Shown piece by piece: positions 16,638 through 19,916 of a stretch of 19,916 nucleotides of DNA (within the stretch, counting starts at the first letter, position 1; each line of letters opens with the position of its first letter). Origin of the DNA: Alphaproteobacteria bacterium (GTDB lineage Bacteria; Pseudomonadota; Alphaproteobacteria; Micavibrionales; Micavibrionaceae); assembly GCA_023301785.1 (NCBI GenBank), contig JALZUF010000019.1:1-19916 (forward strand), given 5' to 3'. The notes under the pieces were generated by a model. It did no database searches. It was not told where the DNA came from and worked only from the letters and a program-made list of their open reading frames with translations. A program made the position numbers and the translations under genes.

Positions 16638-17335
16638 TTATTTTCCTTTAATTTTAAATATAATTCTACTTTTTCCAAATCTTCTGCATAATCTATATCT
16701 ACTGCGCGTTCCGCAGGTATTTCATACGCTAATAAATTGTCCTGATAATAGCTTTTCTCTCTATTATCTCTTAACATTTGATTATGCACCCAATAAAACG
16801 TTCCATTACTGGCCACTGCATGTGGGTACGTTTGTGATCTTTCCTTGCCTTGTTTTGGAAACATCATTTCCAAATAACCATCCTTATTTTCCGTTAAGGT
16901 TTTATAAGGGTGATAATTAAATTCTGATACGCTCATTAAAACACAGGGCGCATTCGCACTTTTTACAACCTTACAAGACTGTATAAAATCATCTGCCTCT
17001 ACTAAAACAGATGTCGGATATGCAACGCAAAAATATTCAGGCGATTCATTATATTCCGTTTTCAAGAAGTCTAATGCCTCCAAACACCCATCTAACTCAT
17101 GCGCCGTATCTGTCGCGAAAGCATCTGAGCGCATAATAACTTCTGCACCACAAGATGTTGCAATTTTTGCAATTTCATCATCCTCGGTTGTCACTAAGAC
17201 ACGATCAAAAACACCTGATTTGAGGGCCGCTTCGATAGGATATGAAATTAACGGTTTATCATTAAGTATCGCAATGTTCTTACGCTTAAACCTTTTAGAG
17301 CCGCCCCTAGCTGGTATTATAGCAACAAACCCCAT
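16634..17335 (-). CDS. pseF: PseF, CMP-pseudaminic acid cytidylyltransferase
   Basis: A 233-residue CMP-sugar synthetase that joins CTP and pseudaminic acid, releasing pyrophosphate and giving the activated donor. The CTP loop IPARGGSKRFKRKNI (7-21) is the family hallmark, with YPTSVLV and AVDIDYAEDLE further on; SGVFDRVLVTTEDDEIA and the NYHPYKT region are PseF-like. I use the ATG at 17335, since an in-frame ATG-like start 15 codons earlier adds sequence outside the fold, while AAGGA lies about ten bases before 17335. Length agrees with known PseF (about 225-235). It is the first enzyme gene of the pse run, after a 109-base gap holding two inverted repeats and a candidate promoter, and its stop overlaps the methylase start. 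Confidence 0.93.
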   Translation of the reverse strand: MGFVAIIPARGGSKRFKRKNIAILNDKPLISYPIEAALKSGVFDRVLVTTEDDEIAKIATSCGAEVIMRSDAFATDTAHELDGCLEALDFLKTEYNESPEYFCVAYPTSVLVEADDFIQSCKVVKSANAPCVLMSVSEFNYHPYKTLTENKDGYLEMMFPKQGKERSQTYPHAVASNGTFYWVHNQMLRDNREKSYYQDNLLAYEIPAERAVDIDYAEDLEKVELYLKLKENK

Positions 17336-17364
17336 AATCGCATTTTCCTTGTAAATTCGTTCAT

Positions 17365-17393
17365 ATTTAAGCAAAAGCAATATTTGATAGCAA
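17365..17393 (-). promoter_or_regulatory. candidate promoter for the pseF-pseI run
   Basis: On the minus strand TTGCTA (17393-17388) and TTAAAT (17370-17365) are 17 bases apart, each matching four of six sigma-70 consensus bases. Transcription would start roughly 20 bases before the pseF ribosome site. The -35 lies inside one arm of an inverted repeat. This is a weak match in AT-rich DNA. Confidence 0.3.
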
Positions 17394-17406
17394 GTGAATT
17401 TGCTAT
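17387..17406. repeat. 7-bp inverted repeat with 6-base spacer
   Basis: ATAGCAA (17387-17393) and TTGCTAT (17400-17406) are perfect complements separated by six bases, between the GT4 gene and pseF. It can fold as a small hairpin in RNA or serve as a dyad operator; one arm covers the candidate -35 element for pseF. Confidence 0.5.
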
Positions 17407-17410
17407 AAAC

Positions 17411-17446
17411 AGGGCGTTCGTCACCATGAATAACTTAACACGCCCT
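17411..17446 (-). terminator. possible terminator or attenuator hairpin after the GT4 gene
   Basis: AGGGCGT (17411-17417) and ACGCCCT (17440-17446) form a seven-base, GC-rich stem with a 22-base loop, overlapping the TAG stop of the GT4 gene. GC-rich pairing is unusual for this AT-rich gap. On the minus strand the stem is followed by TGTTTAT rather than a clean T-run, so intrinsic termination would be inefficient; partial read-through or an RNA-processing site are alternatives. Confidence 0.3.
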
Positions 17447-18608
17447 AAGTTTTACCATAACCTTTAACGCGCTTCTTCAAAACCTTGATACGCTTCGGGT
17501 TAAATTCATCTCGGCCTTCAAGGATATTCATAAAACGTGCCACAACACGATCTGTATCAAATTCATACGGCAATAGCGACGCGCGGTATGTTTCAGCAGG
17601 ATTAGGCTTAATCGTTTGCATGGCATCTAGAAATTCAGGCATTGTTTGCGTAACCTGTACAACGCCATCTTCTGCCAATTCAGCGATCTCGGCAATACCG
17701 CCCGATGTACTGGTCGCAATTACAGGTGTTCCTGCAGCCAAGGACTCCAACACCGCATTAGGCATTCCTTCAAAACGAGATGGCATTAAGAAACAATCGG
17801 CTGCACCAATTTGTGGCCATGGTGTCTGTGTGAAGCCTGGTAAGAACACTTTATCTTGTAAGCCATGTTTCTCAATCAACTTTTCTAGATACGGACGTTC
17901 GTGCCCACCACCCAAAATTGTCACGCGCCAATCATATTCAGATCGAAAATACGGCAACGCTTCAATCAACTGATCGAAACCTTTTTGCGGATGCATACGT
18001 CCCGCGCAGACAAAGTGGAGCGTTTTCTTACGCGCTTCTGGATCTTTAAATGGTGTAAAGGGTGTTTGACGGATCATATCTATATTTACAGGATTATAAA
18101 GCAATTTATGATGCCCCGTATTGGCACTCAACAGCTCATAAAATTCATTAATGATACGCTGTGACGGGCTAATCACAAGGTCTGCACGTGGGTAGAGAAC
18201 TTTGTAGAGTATCTTAACTAACCAACCAACGCGCATCGTCTTAAAAATAAATGATGGTGTAATCGCTTCACGAATAATTACGCGTGTATTGGGTAAGAAC
18301 GGCTTAATCATCACCAACCCAAAATTCGTGTGCGCCATTGTTGTCATCGCAATATCAGGTTTAATTTCTTTTAGCTTCTTTTTCAAAGACCAAAGACCAA
18401 AAATTACTTTTTTGTGGCTGCCAATATTATGAATTTTTATATCGGGCGCGATTAGTTTTTTTAAATGTCCATTGCGACGAAACGAAATAAATTCGGGCGT
18501 AAAACGTTCCCTATCAACTTTATTCATTAATGTAATAAGCACACGCTCCGCCCCACCTGCGGACAGGGAAGGTAGAATGAAAGCAACTTTTTTAGGTTTT
18601 GTAGACAT
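17445..18608 (-). CDS. glycosyltransferase family 4 protein
   Basis: A 387-residue GT-B retaining glycosyltransferase. The N-terminal loop LPSLSAGGAERVL (12-24) and the C-terminal donor-domain entry FVCAGRMHPQKGFDQLIEAL (about 199-218) are typical of GT4. Glu280 and Glu288 in EGMPNAVLESLAAGTPVIA form the E-x7-E pair. The tail (about 365-387) is rich in lysine and arginine, suiting a peripheral association with the inner-membrane surface. It probably adds a hexose or N-acetylhexosamine to the lipid-linked repeat unit. It heads the minus-strand run, 109 bases before pseF, and is divergent from the RmlB-type gene. No clear Shine-Dalgarno precedes the ATG at 18608, and the upstream sequence is strongly A/T-rich. 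Sugar specificity is not predictable. Confidence 0.88.
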   Translation of the reverse strand: MSTKPKKVAFILPSLSAGGAERVLITLMNKVDRERFTPEFISFRRNGHLKKLIAPDIKIHNIGSHKKVIFGLWSLKKKLKEIKPDIAMTTMAHTNFGLVMIKPFLPNTRVIIREAITPSFIFKTMRVGWLVKILYKVLYPRADLVISPSQRIINEFYELLSANTGHHKLLYNPVNIDMIRQTPFTPFKDPEARKKTLHFVCAGRMHPQKGFDQLIEALPYFRSEYDWRVTILGGGHERPYLEKLIEKHGLQDKVFLPGFTQTPWPQIGAADCFLMPSRFEGMPNAVLESLAAGTPVIATSTSGGIAEIAELAEDGVVQVTQTMPEFLDAMQTIKPNPAETYRASLLPYEFDTDRVVARFMNILEGRDEFNPKRIKVLKKRVKGYGKT

Positions 18609-18676
18609 ATATTGTATTTTTTACAGACTTAATTGCAAAATGTCAGCCTTTAAATACCATAACATTATGAAAAAAC

Positions 18677-18703
18677 TTGTTTAGCCCCTTAAAGTTCTAT
18701 AAA
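18677..18703 (+). promoter_or_regulatory. candidate promoter for the RmlB-type gene
   Basis: TTGTTT (18677-18682) and TATAAA (18698-18703) are 15 bases apart in the 124-base divergent gap. The spacing is shorter than ideal, so this is only a candidate; it would give a leader of about 25 bases ahead of the strong GAGGTG site. Confidence 0.28.
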
Positions 18704-18720
18704 AATATACCTATTAACAA

Positions 18721-18726
18721 GAGGTG
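18721..18726 (+). promoter_or_regulatory. ribosome-binding site selecting ATG 18733
   Basis: GAGGTG sits six bases before ATG at 18733. An in-frame GTG at 18724 overlaps this site and would add three residues (M-N-L); the ribosome-site geometry and the family N-terminus favour 18733. Confidence 0.7.
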
Positions 18727-18732
18727 AATTTG

Positions 18733-19740
18733 ATGCAGAAAATTGTAATTACAGGCGGCGCAGGCTTTATAGGCTCTCACATTGTTGATGAGTTCATGGA
18801 AAACTATCCCGATGCCAAAGTCGTTGTCCTCGACAAGATGACCTATGCCGCAGACATACGTAATATCAAACATCATATTGAAAAGAAAAATTTCGAACTT
18901 ATCGTTGGCGATATATGTGATTTAGATACCTGTTTACGCGCCCTCAAAGACACCGATCTTCTTATTCATGCCGCCGCCGAAAGTCACGTTGATAACTCCT
19001 TTAGCAATTCTTTAGAATTTTCAAAAACAAATGTCGTTGGTACACACTGCTTGATGGAAGCTTGCCGCCGCCTAAATGTTTCAAAGATAATTCATGTCAG
19101 CACCGATGAAGTTTATGGTGAAGTCATGGAAGGCCATGCTTTTGAAGACACCACTCTTCAACCAACCAACCCCTACTCCGCTTCTAAAGCGGCAGCAGAA
19201 ATGATTATTCACGGTTTCAGACGCTCGTTTAACTTACCAATTATTATGATCCGTGCAAACAATATGTTTGGTACGCGCCAATATCCTGAAAAAATAATTC
19301 CAAAATTTACTTTAATGCTTATGCAAGATCAAAAGTTAACATTACATGGCAATGGTAAAAACAAGCGTCACTTTTTAGCCGTGCGTGATTTCACAAATGC
19401 CTTAAAAATTCTGAATGAAAAAGGTGAGATCGGCGAATGTTATAATATTGGCACGACACAAGAGTTTGAGAATATCAAAATTGCTCAAGAGCTTTGCAAG
19501 CTCTTTGGTTTAGATCAAGATAAATACATCACTTACGTCGAAGATCGTCCGTTTAACGATGGTCGTTATGCCGTGAATTGGGACAAGATCACTGCTCTTG
19601 GATGGGAACCAAAAATCGACTTAAAACAAAGCCTTGCAGAGCTTGCAGCATGGTATTCAACATATTCAGACAGATATGTTGAAGACGATCAAATCGTTAA
19701 TAACGCCCAACAGCCCCAGTCAATTCGAGCCGTTTCTTAA
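18733..19740 (+). CDS. rfbB: dTDP-glucose 4,6-dehydratase, RmlB/RfbB type
   Basis: A 335-residue extended SDR enzyme. The expected reaction is dTDP-glucose to dTDP-4-keto-6-deoxyglucose, precursor of rhamnose and other 6-deoxy or amino-deoxy sugars. The NAD loop GGAGFIGSH is at 8-16, the AAAESHVDNS motif at about 80-89, the active-site STDEVYGE at 123-130 (Asp125, Glu126), and Tyr148/Lys152 in PYSASKAAAE. RQYPEKIIPKF and the C-terminal DRPFNDGRYAVN also align with RmlB. It is about 20 residues shorter than Escherichia RmlB, so a related nucleotide-sugar 4,6-dehydratase is possible. rmlA, rmlC and rmlD are not in the window. It diverges from the GT4 gene across 124 bases and converges, one base apart, with the zinc metallopeptidase gene. 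Confidence 0.82.
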   Translation: MQKIVITGGAGFIGSHIVDEFMENYPDAKVVVLDKMTYAADIRNIKHHIEKKNFELIVGDICDLDTCLRALKDTDLLIHAAAESHVDNSFSNSLEFSKTNVVGTHCLMEACRRLNVSKIIHVSTDEVYGEVMEGHAFEDTTLQPTNPYSASKAAAEMIIHGFRRSFNLPIIMIRANNMFGTRQYPEKIIPKFTLMLMQDQKLTLHGNGKNKRHFLAVRDFTNALKILNEKGEIGECYNIGTTQEFENIKIAQELCKLFGLDQDKYITYVEDRPFNDGRYAVNWDKITALGWEPKIDLKQSLAELAAWYSTYSDRYVEDDQIVNNAQQPQSIRAVS

Positions 19741-19741
19741 A

Positions 19742-19916
19742 TTATATAACGCCTGTTTGAAATGTATCACAGCTACTAATTTGGCCACTTTCGAAGCCGC
19801 GCTTAAACCATGTTTTCCGCTGAGCTGACGATCCGTGTGTAAAGGAATCTGGTACAACGTAACCTCGTGATTGCTTTTGCAAACGATCATCACCAATCTG
19901 ACTGGCCGCATTTAAG
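19742..19916 (-). CDS. YpfJ-type neutral zinc metallopeptidase, C-terminal fragment
   Basis: The last 57 codons of a gene entering from the right edge, ending in TAA at 19744-19742. The visible sequence contains LNAASQIGDDRLQKQSRGYV and then PDSFTHGSSAQRKTWFKRGF, ESGQISSCDTF. This pattern (IGDDRLQ, PDSFTHGxSAQR, WFKRGFExG, CDTF) is the conserved C-terminus of the YpfJ/KPN_02809 family of putative neutral zinc metallopeptidases. Members usually have an N-terminal membrane anchor and an HExxH zinc site, both of which would lie outside the window. The stop is one base from the RmlB-type stop, so the genes converge. It marks the likely right boundary of the polysaccharide locus. Confidence 0.85.
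   Translation of the reverse strand, partial: LNAASQIGDDRLQKQSRGYVVPDSFTHGSSAQRKTWFKRGFESGQISSCDTFQTGVI

Noticed and set aside
18608..18640. Minus-strand TTGCAA-16-TACAAT promoter match for the GT4 gene
   Set aside because: The -10 lies directly against the ATG at 18608, so transcription would begin inside the gene and no nearby downstream start codon exists.

Overview
The window is a surface-polysaccharide locus from a Gram-negative bacterium, built around a complete-looking pathway for CMP-pseudaminic acid. The DNA is AT-rich (roughly 40% G+C by eye, not counted). No rRNA, tRNA, mobile element or CRISPR array is visible. A Wzx/Wzy pair implies an inner membrane and periplasm. The two edge genes, a CtlX-type arginine-deiminase relative and a YpfJ-type zinc metallopeptidase, are typical proteobacterial chromosomal genes. 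An alphaproteobacterium is plausible, but I cannot fix the taxon from this sequence.

Layout: (1) 1-155, minus: the first 51 codons of a CtlX-like protein. (2) 292-4657, plus: a tight run of MFS transporter, Wzy/WaaL-like polymerase or ligase, Wzx-like flippase and hexapeptide acyltransferase. (3) 4664-5989, minus: a UDP-sugar 6-dehydrogenase (WbpA type), divergent from (4) 6061-8461, plus: a GT4 glycosyltransferase and an unassigned, very AT-rich gene that may be a GT-B transferase. (5) 8469-18608, minus, in transcription order: GT4 glycosyltransferase, pseF, methylase, PseA/WbpG-type amidotransferase, hisH2, hisF2, pseB, pseC, a pseG-GNAT fusion, pseI. (6) 18733-19740, plus: RmlB-type dTDP-glucose 4,6-dehydratase. 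(7) 19742-19916, minus: the C-terminus of the zinc metallopeptidase.

How the genes fit together: PseB, PseC, the GNAT domain, the PseG domain, PseI and PseF supply the six steps from UDP-GlcNAc to CMP-pseudaminic acid. Among them sit a PP-loop amidotransferase with HisH2/HisF2 partners, the set known to turn an N-acetyl group into an acetamidino group, and a methylase of the pseudaminate-associated type. The predicted product is therefore an acetamidino-modified, possibly methylated, pseudaminic acid. No Maf-type flagellin transferase is present, while flippase, polymerase, acyltransferase and glycosyltransferases are, so the sugar probably ends up in an O-antigen or capsule-like glycan. The WbpA-type and RmlB-type enzymes point to a uronic acid and a 6-deoxyhexose as further building blocks. 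The initiating phosphoglycosyltransferase and the rest of those two pathways are not here.

No gene-free stretch exceeds 300 bases. The longest gaps are 156-291, 13270-13388, 17336-17444 and 18609-18732; only weak promoter, hairpin and ribosome-site candidates were seen in them.
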